Origin: an uncultured Clostridia bacterium
GTDB lineage: Bacteria > Bacillota > Clostridia > Christensenellales > Borkfalkiaceae
DNA: 43,755 nucleotides
Direction of reading: 5' to 3'
Assembly (NCBI GenBank): GCA_934272745.1
Contig: CAKQSI010000018.1
Span: 1-43,755 of the forward strand
The translations under genes were made by a program, and so were the position numbers. Positions 24,520 through 33,781 of this stretch are shown piece after piece (the first letter of the stretch is position 1; every line of letters begins with the position of its first letter). The notes beneath the pieces were generated by a model, which was given only the letters and a program-made list of their open reading frames with translations, was not told the origin of the DNA and did no database searches.

Positions 24520-25406
24520 AAAGCGGAACGGTAGCCGTCATCGGCAAAGCAAACGCGGGGAAATCCACCCTGATCAACGTGCTGGTCGGGGAAAAAATTT
24601 CCATCGTTTCCCCCAAGCCGCAGACCACGCGGGATACCGTGCTCGGCATTCTGACCGAAAAGGACGATCAGATCGTGTTTTTGGACACACCGGGACTGTA
24701 TAAAGCGTCTTCCCGCCTCAACGGGTACATGCAGAAAGAGGCGGAAACCGCCGCAAAAGACGTGGACGTGGTGTTGTATTTAATCGACGCGCACGAACGG
24801 CTGAAAGAGGAAGAAGTGCAGGTCGTTACCCGCTTTGCCGCGGGGAAAACGCCGCTGGTCGTCGCCATCACCAAGACCGATATCATGCCGAAAGAACGCG
24901 TGCCGGAAGTGCTTGCCGCGCTTGGCGAAGCGGTGCCCGGCGTGGACGTCGTGCCCCTTTCCGCAAGAAAGGGGCGCAACCTGAAAGAACTGAAACAAGT
25001 GCTGCTTTCCTACCTTCCGGAGGGGGAAGCGCTGTACCCGGACGACGTCGTTTCGGATAAATCCGAAAAGTTTATGTGCGCGGAGATCATGCGCGAAAAA
25101 ATTCTGCTGAAGTATGAAAAGGAGATCCCGCACGGCGTCGCCATCGTCACGAACTTGTTTGAAGAGGACGAAAACGGCGTGATGCAGGTCGATCTCGATA
25201 TCGTCTGCGAAAAGCAGAATCATAAAGCCATTCTCATCGGAAAAAGGGGAGAAGCGCTGAAAGAAACGCTGTCCTTTGCCCGGCAGGATATGGAAAAATT
25301 TCTCGGCAAGAAAGTGTTTTTAAAAGCCTACGTCGTCGTCAAGGAAAACTGGCGCGACCGCGAGTCTATGATCCGGGAATTCGGTTACGGAGAAAAGCGG
25401 ATTTAA
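24516..25406 (+). CDS. era: GTPase Era
   Basis: 296 residues. Era is a ribosome-assembly GTPase that binds the 3' end of 16S rRNA. G1 GKANAGKS is at 10-17 (more often GRPNVGKS), G3 is DTPG, G4 TKTD and G5 SARKG. The C-terminal KH domain contains ILIGKRGEALKE. The start ATG 24516 shares ATGA with the ybeY stop and gives the normal N-terminus. In Bacillus, dgkA and cdd lie between ybeY and era; they are absent here. Confidence 0.96.
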   Translation: MKSGTVAVIGKANAGKSTLINVLVGEKISIVSPKPQTTRDTVLGILTEKDDQIVFLDTPGLYKASSRLNGYMQKEAETAAKDVDVVLYLIDAHERLKEEEVQVVTRFAAGKTPLVVAITKTDIMPKERVPEVLAALGEAVPGVDVVPLSARKGRNLKELKQVLLSYLPEGEALYPDDVVSDKSEKFMCAEIMREKILLKYEKEIPHGVAIVTNLFEEDENGVMQVDLDIVCEKQNHKAILIGKRGEALKETLSFARQDMEKFLGKKVFLKAYVVVKENWRDRESMIREFGYGEKRI

Positions 25407-25660
25407 AGTTTTTGCAACCGGCTGCTTCGTCTTCCGTCGGTACGGAAGAAAGGCTTGCGCGGGTGCGTTTTGCTTTGCTGCCGGTTTAACCGTACGTTGT
25501 TTCGGATAGTTGTGCCGTGTGTTGTTGCCGGTACGTTTGCGGGCGATTTTCAAGCGCATTCCGCTTTTTAAAAAATGCGGAAAAGTAACGCGAATGTTCC
25601 CGATTTTGCATAACGTTCCTCAAAAAACGGATACTGTAGGTAAATCCGGAGGGAAAAATC

Positions 25661-25786
25661 ATGCAAAACGATTCCTTAAAAAACAGAGAAAAAGCACGGG
25701 ACGCCGCCTGGCGGATGTTCGCCACGACGGGCGACCCTTCTTACTACGACTTGTACGTTTCCTTGAAAGGGGACGACGAGTTTTAA
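25661..25786 (+). CDS. yqzL: YqzL-family small protein
   Basis: 41 residues: a charged start, then AAWRMFATTGDPSYYDLYVSL, the short YqzL pattern (W-x-x-F-x-x-T-G-x-x-x-x-Y). Function of the family is unknown. GGAGGG at 25648-25653 lies seven bases before the ATG. The position between era and recO is exactly that of yqzL in Bacillus, which strongly supports a real gene despite its size. The preceding 254 bases after era contain nothing clear. Confidence 0.85.
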   Translation: MQNDSLKNREKARDAAWRMFATTGDPSYYDLYVSLKGDDEF

Positions 25787-25885
25787 GCGTTGCGGCGTTT
25801 GCGTTCCGAAAAACCGACCGTTCCGGCTTGCCGGGCGGATCGTAAAACATAAACGTTTGCTTACGGAAAGGCGCAAGGAAAAACG

Positions 25886-26641
25886 ATGGAGATCAAAACG
25901 GCGGCGGTGGTCCTGAAAACCGCCGATTACAAGGAAAACGACAAACTTCTGACGCTGTTTTCGGCAGACAGGGGTAAATTTACCGCCTGCATTAAGGGGG
26001 TAAGAAAACCGACGGCGCGGCTTCGTCCCGCCGCGCAGCCCTTTACGCTTGCCGAATTCGTGCTGTCGGAACGGCGCGGGTTTTACACCGTTACGCAGGC
26101 GGAAGTGCTGGACTCCTTTTTTGCCGTGCGCGCCGATCTGGACAAATTTTACTGCGCCTCGGCAATGGCGCAGTTTTTGTGCCTTCTGATCGAAGAAGGG
26201 CAAAGCGAGCCCGATCTTTTTGCCGAATTTATGGACGCGCTCAAGCGCTTTTCGTACCAGAAAGTGGACCCGAAATTGTACCTTGTGCGCTTTTTGCTGT
26301 TTGCGGCAAAAGATCAGGGTGTGGGGGCGGATTTTTCCGCCTGCGCCGTTTGCGGAAGAGAATCGGACGAGATGGCGTTTTCGTTTGCGGACGGGTGCGT
26401 GCGCTGTGCCGCGTGCCGAAAAGCGGGGGACGTCCCCTTAAAAAACGACGTTTATCTGCTCCTGAAAACGGTGGAAGAAGCGGATGCGGACGACCTCGCC
26501 GGCAAAAAGGGCGACCCCGCCGCAGAACGCGGGGCGCTTCGGCTGCTTGCCGATTATTTTTTGCAGCACGAGGACCTGTCGCTTTCTTCGTTGGAACAGT
26601 ATCTCGAATTTTCTTCGCCGAAGAAAACCGCGCCGCAATAA
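25886..26641 (+). CDS. recO: DNA repair protein RecO
   Basis: 251 residues, the usual size. RecO binds single-stranded DNA and, with RecR, loads RecA in the RecF pathway. The N-terminal OB fold begins IKTAAVVLKTADYKENDKLL and continues through GKFTACIKGVRKPTARLRP. A four-Cys zinc site lies in CAVCGRE and CVRCAACRK. The last residues (SLEQYLEFSSPKK) form the usual C-terminal helix. It is the last gene of the yqfC-recO block and ends at the terminator 26665-26694. Confidence 0.92.
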   Translation: MEIKTAAVVLKTADYKENDKLLTLFSADRGKFTACIKGVRKPTARLRPAAQPFTLAEFVLSERRGFYTVTQAEVLDSFFAVRADLDKFYCASAMAQFLCLLIEEGQSEPDLFAEFMDALKRFSYQKVDPKLYLVRFLLFAAKDQGVGADFSACAVCGRESDEMAFSFADGCVRCAACRKAGDVPLKNDVYLLLKTVEEADADDLAGKKGDPAAERGALRLLADYFLQHEDLSLSSLEQYLEFSSPKKTAPQ

Positions 26642-26664
26642 ATCCGGCGAAACCCGCCCTTATG

Positions 26665-26694
26665 GCTTCCTTTTCCGAAGGAGGCTTTCTTTTT
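26665..26694 (+). terminator. Intrinsic terminator after recO
   Basis: An 8-bp stem GCTTCCTT/AAGGAGGC (26665-26672, 26678-26685, one T-G pair) with loop TTCCG is followed by TTTCTTTTT. It begins 23 bases after the recO stop. From 26700 to 26890 nothing else was recognised. Confidence 0.75.
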
Positions 26695-26890
26695 GCCCCG
26701 GTCTGCCGGGCGCCTTGCTTTGGTTTGTCTCCGGGCGGGATAATCTTGCGCGGGAAAGCGACGCATGCGTTTTTTTATCGCCGGTTGCCCGCAAAAGCGG
26801 GAATTTCCTTTCCGTTCTCGTTTTTTCTCCCCAAAAATTCCCGCCGTGGCAGAAAATTTGCAATTTTCCGTAAAAACAGCCTTAAAAAAC

Positions 26891-26919
26891 TTGAAAAAAT
26901 GCGAATTTTATATTACAAT
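26891..26919 (+). promoter_or_regulatory. Promoter of ppdK
   Basis: TTGAAA (26891-26896), a 17-bp spacer and TACAAT (26914-26919), about 50 bases before the start codon. Confidence 0.75.
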
Positions 26920-26973
26920 AGACAATGCCAAAACTGGTACGACAAGTTATGAAATTCTTTAGGAGGACTTTTC

Positions 26974-29616
26974 ATGAAAAAGTATGTTTATCTTTTCACC
27001 GAAGGGAACGCAAAAATGCGCGAACTGCTCGGCGGAAAAGGCGCTAACCTTGCGGAAATGACCAACATCGGTCTTCCCGTTCCTCAGGGATTCACCATCT
27101 CTACGGAAGCCTGCACGCAGTATTACGAAGACGGCAGACGCATCAACGACGAGATTCAGGCGCAGATCATGGAATATATCGCCAAGATGGAAGAAATTAC
27201 GGGCAAGAAATTCGGCGATAAGGAAAATCCGCTGCTCGTTTCCGTCCGTTCGGGTGCGAGAGCGTCCATGCCCGGTATGATGGATACCATCTTAAACCTC
27301 GGTCTGAACGAAGAAGTAGTCGAAGTTCTTTCCAAAAAATCCGGCAACCCCAGATGGGCTTGGGACTGCTACAGAAGATTTATTCAGATGTTCTCCGACG
27401 TCGTTATGGAAGTCGGCAAGAAATATTTTGAAAAACTCATCGACGAGATGAAAGAAAAGAAAGGCGTCACGCAGGACGTCGAACTGGACGCCGACGATCT
27501 GAAGACTCTTGCCAACCAGTTCAAAGCCGAATATAAAAAACAGCTCGGCAAAGACTTCCCGTCCGACCCGAAAGAACAGCTGTTCGAAGCGATCAAAGCC
27601 GTTTTCCGCAGCTGGGACAACCCCCGCGCCAACATCTATCGTATGGACCACGACATTCCGTACAGCTGGGGTACTGCCGTTAACGTCCAGATGATGGCGT
27701 TCGGCAACATGGGCGACAACTGCGGTACCGGCGTTGCCTTTACCCGTAATCCCGCAACCGGCGAAAAGGGTCTGATGGGCGAATTCCTGACCAACGCGCA
27801 GGGCGAAGACGTCGTTGCCGGCGTTCGTACCCCGATGCCCATCGCCAAGATGGCGGAAATCTTCCCCGACGTATACAAGCAGTTCCTCAAAGTCTGCGAA
27901 ACGCTGGAAGATCACTATCGCGATATGCAGGATATGGAATTCACCGTCGAAAACGGTAAACTCTATATGCTTCAGACCAGAAACGGTAAGAGAACCGCTG
28001 CCGCCGCTATCAAGATCGCTTGCGACCTGATCGACGAAGGCATGATCACCGAACAGGAAGCTCTGATGCAGATCGACGCGAAGTCGCTCGACATGCTTCT
28101 GCACCCGACCTTCGACGCCAAGGCGCTGAAAGACGCCGATAAAAACGACGTCGTCGGTAAAGGTATCGCCGCTTCTCCGGGCGCTGCCGCTGGTACGGTC
28201 GTCTTCACCGCCGAAGAAGCCGCGAAACTGGGCAAAGCCGGCAAAAAGGTCATTCTGGTCAGACTGGAAACTTCTCCCGAAGATATCGAAGGTATGAAAT
28301 ACGCGCAGGGTATTCTGACCGTCAGAGGCGGACAGACTTCCCACGCGGCGGTCGTTGCAAGAGGTATGGGAACCTGCTGTGTTTCCGGTTGCGGCGACAT
28401 TAAGATGCACGAAGAAGAAAAGTACTTCGAACTCGCCGGCAAGACCTTCCGTGAAGGAAGCGAACTCTCGCTGGACGGTTCTACCGGTAAAATCTACGAT
28501 ATCATGATCAAGACCGTTCCCGCAGATCCCAACTCCGGATACTTCGGCAGAATCATGAAACTTGCCGACAAATATAAGGCGATGGGCGTCCGCACCAACG
28601 CGGATACGCCGGCCGACGCTGAAAGAGCCGCCGAACTGGGCGCGCAGGGTATCGGTCTTTGCCGTACCGAACACATGTTCTTCGGTCCGGGCAGAATCGA
28701 TAAGTTCCGCGAAATGATCTGCTCCGAAACCGTGGAAGAACGGCAGAAAGCCCTCGCGAAGATCGAACCGATGCAGCAGGCTGACTTTGAAGGTCTGATG
28801 GAAGCGCTGAAGGGCATGCCCGTTACCATTCGTTTCCTGGATCCGCCTCTTCACGAATTCGTTCCCACCGAAGAAAAAGATATCGAAGAACTCGCAAAAG
28901 CGCAGGGCAAGACCGTTGACGAAATCAAGATGATCTGCAACTCGCTGCACGAATTCAACCCGATGATGGGTCACCGCGGCTGCCGTCTTGCCGTCACCTA
29001 TCCCGAAATCGCAGTGATGCAGACCAAAGCCATCATCAAGGCTGCGATTAACGTCCAGAAACGTCATCCGGACTGGAAAGTCGTTCCCGAAATTATGATC
29101 CCGCTGGTCGGCGAAGTGAAAGAACTTGCCTTCTGCAAGAAGACGGTTGTCGAAACCGCCGATGCGGAAATCAAGGCTTCCGGCATTGATCTGAAGTACG
29201 AAGTCGGTACCATGATCGAAATTCCCCGTGCGGCTCTTACCGCGGACGAGATCGCGAAAGAAGCGGAATTCTTCTGCTTCGGTACCAATGACCTGACGCA
29301 GATGACCTTCGGCTTCAGCCGTGACGACGCGGGTAAATTCCTGCCCTCCTACTATGCCGCGAAGATTTACGAATCCGATCCGTTTGCAAGACTGGATACG
29401 GTCGGCGTCGGCAAACTGATGGATATGGCTGTGAAACTCGGCCATGCGACGAGAAAGAACATCCACTGCGGTATCTGCGGCGAACACGGCGGCGATCCCT
29501 CCAGTATCGAATTCTGCCACGAAATCGGACTGGATTACGTTTCCTGCTCTCCGTTCCGCGTTCCCATCGCTCGCCTTGCTGCCGCACAGGCTAACATCCG
29601 TAATCCGAGGGCGTAA
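26974..29616 (+). CDS. ppdK: Pyruvate, phosphate dikinase
   Basis: 880 residues, full length. It reversibly converts pyruvate, ATP and phosphate to phosphoenolpyruvate, AMP and pyrophosphate, and serves glycolysis in many Clostridia. The N-terminal nucleotide domain contains KGANLAEM and GARASMPGMMDTILNLG. The phosphohistidine is H457 in GGQTSHAAVVARG. The C-terminal barrel has GTNDLTQMTFGFSRDD and CGICGEHGGDP, whose Cys (C832/C835 region) is the active-site acid. AGGAGG (26961-26966) precedes the ATG. Codon use is that of a highly expressed gene. No PPDK regulatory kinase gene lies nearby. Confidence 0.98.
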   Translation: MKKYVYLFTEGNAKMRELLGGKGANLAEMTNIGLPVPQGFTISTEACTQYYEDGRRINDEIQAQIMEYIAKMEEITGKKFGDKENPLLVSVRSGARASMPGMMDTILNLGLNEEVVEVLSKKSGNPRWAWDCYRRFIQMFSDVVMEVGKKYFEKLIDEMKEKKGVTQDVELDADDLKTLANQFKAEYKKQLGKDFPSDPKEQLFEAIKAVFRSWDNPRANIYRMDHDIPYSWGTAVNVQMMAFGNMGDNCGTGVAFTRNPATGEKGLMGEFLTNAQGEDVVAGVRTPMPIAKMAEIFPDVYKQFLKVCETLEDHYRDMQDMEFTVENGKLYMLQTRNGKRTAAAAIKIACDLIDEGMITEQEALMQIDAKSLDMLLHPTFDAKALKDADKNDVVGKGIAASPGAAAGTVVFTAEEAAKLGKAGKKVILVRLETSPEDIEGMKYAQGILTVRGGQTSHAAVVARGMGTCCVSGCGDIKMHEEEKYFELAGKTFREGSELSLDGSTGKIYDIMIKTVPADPNSGYFGRIMKLADKYKAMGVRTNADTPADAERAAELGAQGIGLCRTEHMFFGPGRIDKFREMICSETVEERQKALAKIEPMQQADFEGLMEALKGMPVTIRFLDPPLHEFVPTEEKDIEELAKAQGKTVDEIKMICNSLHEFNPMMGHRGCRLAVTYPEIAVMQTKAIIKAAINVQKRHPDWKVVPEIMIPLVGEVKELAFCKKTVVETADAEIKASGIDLKYEVGTMIEIPRAALTADEIAKEAEFFCFGTNDLTQMTFGFSRDDAGKFLPSYYAAKIYESDPFARLDTVGVGKLMDMAVKLGHATRKNIHCGICGEHGGDPSSIEFCHEIGLDYVSCSPFRVPIARLAAAQANIRNPRA

Positions 29617-29667
29617 GCTTTTGGCGGAAAACGGTTAAATTCCGGCATTTTAATACTGAATTTTATG

Positions 29668-29706
29668 AAAAACAGCCATTCTCGCTTGAGTCTGGCTGTT
29701 TTTTTA
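29668..29706 (+). terminator. Intrinsic terminator of ppdK
   Basis: AAAAACAGCCA (29668-29678) pairs with TGGCTGTTTTT (29693-29703) and the T run continues. It marks the end of the conserved core and the start of the accessory region. Confidence 0.88.
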
Positions 29707-29827
29707 CTCTTCTGAAAGCAGCCAAAAATCGGAAAATATGCTAAAATAGCGGGGTGGTTCCTCAAATGTTACATTTTTCCATATATACTGTTGTATGTAA
29801 AAGAGGGCGATAAAAGAGAGGTATTTT

Positions 29828-30373
29828 ATGTCGAAATATAAATTGATTATAGAGTATTACTTAAAAGGAAACAACCGCACGCAGATCGCTACGCTTTGCG
29901 ATTGTTCGCGCACGACCGTCTGGACGGTTTTGAAAAGAGTAGACGCTATCGGACTTGACGAACTGAGCGGAATGAGCGAAAAAGAACTTGCTTATTTGCT
30001 TTTTCCCAAAAGGGCGAAACCGGGAGACGGGTATCTGATTCCGGATTTTAAGTGGGAAGAATTTCAGATGATGAAACACCGTTCGTCGATAAGGCTTTGC
30101 TGGCGGAGATATTGTAAACGCGCGGCAAAGCAGAACTTGATGGCGTATAGTTGGAAAGTTTTTCTGACTTCGTATAACGATTACCGCCGACCGAAAATAC
30201 AGGTTGACGATCCGGACGACAAAATCAGGACAAAACTGAAACATTACAACTTATTGTTGGCTTATTGCGAGAGCGATAAGGTGATGTATTCCGTGATTCA
30301 GACGGAAAAGGAAATGTGGCTGAAATCGCTTGGACTGGACGAAAGCAAGATTATAGATGATAGAGAAAAGTAA
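29828..30373 (+). CDS. HTH protein resembling the N-terminus of IS21-family transposase IstA
   Basis: 181 residues. The first 40 form a resolvase/HTH-like DNA-binding unit (YLKGNNRTQIATLCDCSRTTVWTVLKRV). LFPKR at 53-57 and PDFKWEEFQMMKHRSSIRLCWRRYC then YSWKVFLTSYNDY resemble the region after the HTH in IstA. The DDE catalytic core that should follow is missing: the last 60 residues are charged and match nothing I know. No istB is nearby. It is either a truncated IS21 relic or a domesticated DNA-binding protein; the intact frame and good spacing favour expression. The upstream 60 bases contain a 6-bp inverted repeat TTACAT/ATGTAA (29769-29774, 29795-29800). Confidence 0.6.
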   Translation: MSKYKLIIEYYLKGNNRTQIATLCDCSRTTVWTVLKRVDAIGLDELSGMSEKELAYLLFPKRAKPGDGYLIPDFKWEEFQMMKHRSSIRLCWRRYCKRAAKQNLMAYSWKVFLTSYNDYRRPKIQVDDPDDKIRTKLKHYNLLLAYCESDKVMYSVIQTEKEMWLKSLGLDESKIIDDREK

Positions 30374-30412
30374 AACAAATTAAAACTTCTTTGAATTTAT
30401 TTCAAATACCTA

Positions 30413-30441
30413 TTGCAAAACATACCGGAATATGGTATAAT
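30413..30441 (+). promoter_or_regulatory. Promoter of the small HTH regulator
   Basis: TTGCAA (30413-30418), a 17-bp spacer and a perfect TATAAT (30436-30441), about 28 bases before the start codon. Confidence 0.75.
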
Positions 30442-30468
30442 TGAATAAAGTAGTCAATGAGGTGTATT

Positions 30469-30681
30469 ATGGCAGCAAGTTATAAAAAATTATTCAAATT
30501 ATTGATAGACAGGGAGATGAAGAGCAAGGAACTCGCCGCGCTCGCAAATGTAAGCCCCGCAACGCTTGCAAAAATGAAGAAAGACGGCGTTTCGGTGAAT
30601 TCCGACGTGCTTATAAAAATCTGCACGGCACTGGGCTGTACGCTTGACGATATCGTCGAAATCGTGGACGACGAAAAATAA
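30469..30681 (+). CDS. Small Cro/C1-type HTH regulator
   Basis: 70 residues, essentially one helix-turn-helix domain (SKELAALANVSPATLAKMKKDG) followed by NSDVLIKICTALGCTLDDIVEI, typical of short Cro/C1-like regulators (HTH_26 type). It acts on DNA, probably as a dimer. It lies about 100 bases before hsdM in the same direction with its own promoter, so it may control the restriction operon. GAGGTG (30459-30464) supports ATG 30469 over the in-frame ATG at 30457. Confidence 0.8.
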   Translation: MAASYKKLFKLLIDREMKSKELAALANVSPATLAKMKKDGVSVNSDVLIKICTALGCTLDDIVEIVDDEK

Positions 30682-30710
30682 TTGCAAAACTCAAGAGAAA
30701 TATTTTAATT

Positions 30711-30727
30711 ATGACCGTAGTTGTCAT
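30711..30727. promoter_or_regulatory. Short inverted repeat in the hsdM upstream region
   Basis: ATGAC (30711-30715) and GTCAT (30723-30727) flank 7 bases. This is a possible operator for the adjacent HTH protein in front of hsdM. Arms of 5 bp are weak evidence alone. Confidence 0.3.
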
Positions 30728-30779
30728 GTTATGTATGATAAAATAGAAAGAACGAAAAAGTATACAGGAGAAAAGCGAA

Positions 30780-32342
30780 ATGGCGGATATTAAAAAAGAG
30801 CAGGAACGCGAAGAATTACACAAAGCGATTTGGAACATAGCGAACGACCTTAGGGGGAGCGTTGACGGCTGGGATTTTAAGCAGTACGTTTTAGGTATAA
30901 TGTTTTATCGCTACATTTCCGAAAATATCGCGAATTACATAGATACGGGCGAACATGCCGCGGGAAACGTTGATTTTCACTATGCCGATTTATCCGACGA
31001 AGCGGCGGAAGAAGCGAGAGCCGATATGGTGGAAACGAAAGGTTTCTTTATTCTTCCGAGCCAACTTTTCGTAAACGTTCGTAAAAGGGCAAGCAAAGAC
31101 GAAAATCTTAACGAAACGCTTGAAAAAATCTTCAACGCGATAGAATCTTCTGCGCAAGGAACGGATAGCGAGGACGATTTTAAGGGCTTGTTCGACGATA
31201 TAGACGTAAACAGCAACAAACTCGGCGCAACGGTGGCAAAGCGTAACGAAAAACTCGTAAAACTTCTCGACGGTATCGGCGATATGAAACTCGGCGATTA
31301 TAAAGATAATACTATCGACGCGTTCGGCGACGCTTATGAATTTTTAATGGGTATGTACGCATCTAACGCAGGGAAGAGCGGTGGCGAGTATTTCACTCCG
31401 CAAGAGGTCTCCGAATTGCTTACGCGGCTTACGGTGGTAGGGAAAACGCAAGTTAATAAGGTTTACGATCCCGCTTGCGGTTCGGGTTCGCTCCTTTTGA
31501 AATTTGCCAAAATTTTGGGCAAAGAAAACGTTCGGCAAGGTTTTTACGGGCAAGAAATCAACCTTACCACATATAACCTTTGCCGTATCAATATGTTTTT
31601 GCACGATATCGACTTCGATAAGTTCAATATCGCGTGCGAAGATACGTTAATTAGTCCGCAACATTGGGATGATGAGCCGTTTGAGGCAATCGTTTCAAAT
31701 CCGCCGTATTCCACAAAGTGGGCGGGCGACGATAATCCGATTTTAATCAACGATACGAGATTTTCGCCCGCGGGCGTGCTTGCACCGAAATCGAAAGCCG
31801 ATCTCGCGTTTGTTATGCACTCGCTTTCGTGGCTCTCTACGAACGGCACGGCGGCAATCGTATGCTTCCCCGGGATTTTCTATCGCGGCGGCGCGGAACA
31901 AAAAATTCGTAAATATTTAGTGGATAACAACTTTATCGATTGTATTATTCAACTTCCCGATAACCTTTTCTTCGGCACGAGCATTGCAACGTGCATAATG
32001 GTGCTTAAAAAGAGCAAAAACGAGAACGCAACGCTTTTTATCGACGCCACCGCAGAGTGCGAAAAGGTAACGAACAACAATAAACTTCGCGATAAAAATA
32101 TTGAAAATATCCTTAAAATGTTTATCGATAGGGCGGATATCGCGCACAAAGCGCGGTTGGTGCAAAATTCGGAAATTGCGGAAAACGATTATAATTTATC
32201 GGTGTCTACTTATATAGAAAAGGAGGATACTCGTCAAGCGATAGACATAAAGGCGTTGAATAAAGAAATTGCGGAAATCGTTGCCCGCGAGCAAGTTTTG
32301 CGCGACGAAATAGATAAAATCATCGCCGAAATTGAGGGGTAA
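30780..32342 (+). CDS. hsdM: Type I restriction-modification system methyltransferase subunit HsdM
   Basis: 520 residues. HsdM transfers methyl groups from S-adenosylmethionine to adenine and, with HsdS, forms the modification core of the type I enzyme. The N-terminal helical domain begins ELHKAIWNIANDLRGSVDGWDFK. GGEYFTPQEVSELL, the SAM motif DPACGSGSLLLKF (about 230) and catalytic NPPY (307-310) are all present. CAGGAG lies before the ATG. Its last codons carry GAGGGG, which would serve a downstream start at 32347 that now ends after five codons. Base composition is closer to hsdR than to the AT-rich genes that follow. Confidence 0.95.
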   Translation: MADIKKEQEREELHKAIWNIANDLRGSVDGWDFKQYVLGIMFYRYISENIANYIDTGEHAAGNVDFHYADLSDEAAEEARADMVETKGFFILPSQLFVNVRKRASKDENLNETLEKIFNAIESSAQGTDSEDDFKGLFDDIDVNSNKLGATVAKRNEKLVKLLDGIGDMKLGDYKDNTIDAFGDAYEFLMGMYASNAGKSGGEYFTPQEVSELLTRLTVVGKTQVNKVYDPACGSGSLLLKFAKILGKENVRQGFYGQEINLTTYNLCRINMFLHDIDFDKFNIACEDTLISPQHWDDEPFEAIVSNPPYSTKWAGDDNPILINDTRFSPAGVLAPKSKADLAFVMHSLSWLSTNGTAAIVCFPGIFYRGGAEQKIRKYLVDNNFIDCIIQLPDNLFFGTSIATCIMVLKKSKNENATLFIDATAECEKVTNNNKLRDKNIENILKMFIDRADIAHKARLVQNSEIAENDYNLSVSTYIEKEDTRQAIDIKALNKEIAEIVAREQVLRDEIDKIIAEIEG

Positions 32343-32346
32343 AATT

Positions 32347-32364
32347 ATGGAAACTGTAATTTAG
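32347..32364 (+). pseudogene. Five-codon remnant start after hsdM
   Basis: An ATG with a well-placed GAGGGG (32334-32339) reads METVI and then TAG. It looks like the preserved beginning of a gene once coupled to hsdM, cut by the arrival of the AT-rich insert that follows. Chance is possible. Confidence 0.3.
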
Positions 32365-32456
32365 CGAAATTAAGTTGATGTACCTATAAAGAATAAACTT
32401 TATATGTGATTGAATGATATTTTGTATGCTAAACAAAAACATAAAGGAGAATAAAA

Positions 32457-32945
32457 ATGAGAATTATAATTACACCGGTAAGTTTGGTCGATCTGATTTC
32501 TGTCGGTGCAGCGATAGTCGCCGCAGTATTTGCTGTTTTAACTTGGATTTTGCAGGTTAAACCAAATATTAAAATAGAGTGCGAGCCTTTTTTGTTGAAT
32601 ATGGGAGTTAAATCTTTTCCGAAAGAAAATCAAATAGCCTATTTAGTGATAAATAATGTTGGACACATCCCAGTATGTCTTTCTGACGTTAAGCTTCGTT
32701 ATGGTAATATGCTGTATTCAAAAAGTTTAATACGAGAAATGACAGTAGTAAATTCATTTGAGATAAAAAAGATACCGATTAAAATTATAGACATTATAAG
32801 CTTAATTGGGGACGATAGAATTAAAAATAACAAAATTGTATTTGAGCTATGCTTTTCCACAGGTAAGAAAATGATATGTAAAACATCATATACTGGAAAA
32901 AGTATCGTAAATATTCCCATCGTAGACGCCAAAAAGGTGATTTGA
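32457..32945 (+). CDS. Hypothetical single-pass membrane protein within the restriction operon
   Basis: 162 residues, family not recognised. A hydrophobic helix at about 10-33 (LVDLISVGAAIVAAVFAVLTWIL) is followed by a domain of about 125 residues rich in beta-type segments (AYLVINNVGHIPVCLSDVKL), probably on the cytoplasmic or outer face of the membrane. It is AT-rich, unlike hsdM. AAGGAG lies 8 bases before the ATG. It sits between hsdM and hsdS, where no such gene belongs, and may be cargo or an accessory of the defence system. The 165 bases after it contain nothing clear. Confidence 0.7.
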   Translation: MRIIITPVSLVDLISVGAAIVAAVFAVLTWILQVKPNIKIECEPFLLNMGVKSFPKENQIAYLVINNVGHIPVCLSDVKLRYGNMLYSKSLIREMTVVNSFEIKKIPIKIIDIISLIGDDRIKNNKIVFELCFSTGKKMICKTSYTGKSIVNIPIVDAKKVI

Positions 32946-33110
32946 GAAAGTGCCAAACTAAATAACATAATTTATTTGCTTTTAAGCGTACCGAAGTTGC
33001 TTGTTTTTAATTTGAAAGAAAATAAATATAGCGAATTGCAGTTGTGGAGAGTTGATAGATATAAAAAAACTGCGGAGAAGTTAATAAGCAAAAAAGGTTA
33101 GAGGTACATA

Positions 33111-33781
33111 ATGGTAAAAATCGATCCAAATAAACCACTGCCAGATCATACGAAATTGCGATATGAAGAATGTTACGCAAAAGCATTTTTAGAATTTTAT
33201 TATCCGAATAAGTATTCCGATTTAATAATTCAAGACAAGCCAGATCTGTATGATTCCATAAATGAGGTAGGCATTGAAGTTGTGGAAGCAGAAGACACAA
33301 GAAAAAAAGAGACAGAAAAATTGTGGTACACTATGCCTTATGTTTCAGGATGTAAGCAACAAAAAAACAAGGAAAGGATGAAACAATTAGGAGAGGAATA
33401 TACCGAAGGTATTCAAGTGTGGAATAGATCGATAATCTATGATAGAGACGTTGATTCACAACCTTTTGATGTTGCTTATAATGCTATAAAACAAAAATTA
33501 AATAAACTTAACTGTGGAAAGTATAAGTTATGTAAACAGTATGAATTGTTTATCTATTCAGAACTTATGATACGAAAAGAATGGCACGAAAAAATGCTGA
33601 AACGATTGGCGGATATATCTGCAGAGTATGAACTGCAATATTGTTATATACATATATCAACCCAAGATTCTTTATGTTCGTATGGCATTAAAGACAATAA
33701 ATTTATAGTTTTTAATATAGAAAAAGATCAAAAAATGCTTGCCATTAAAGCAAGAGAACTTGTTGAACAAGGTGAAAACGG

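Noticed and set aside
29617..29827. Attachment site of the island behind ppdK
   Set aside because: No tRNA or direct repeat was found on this side and the other end lies outside the window.
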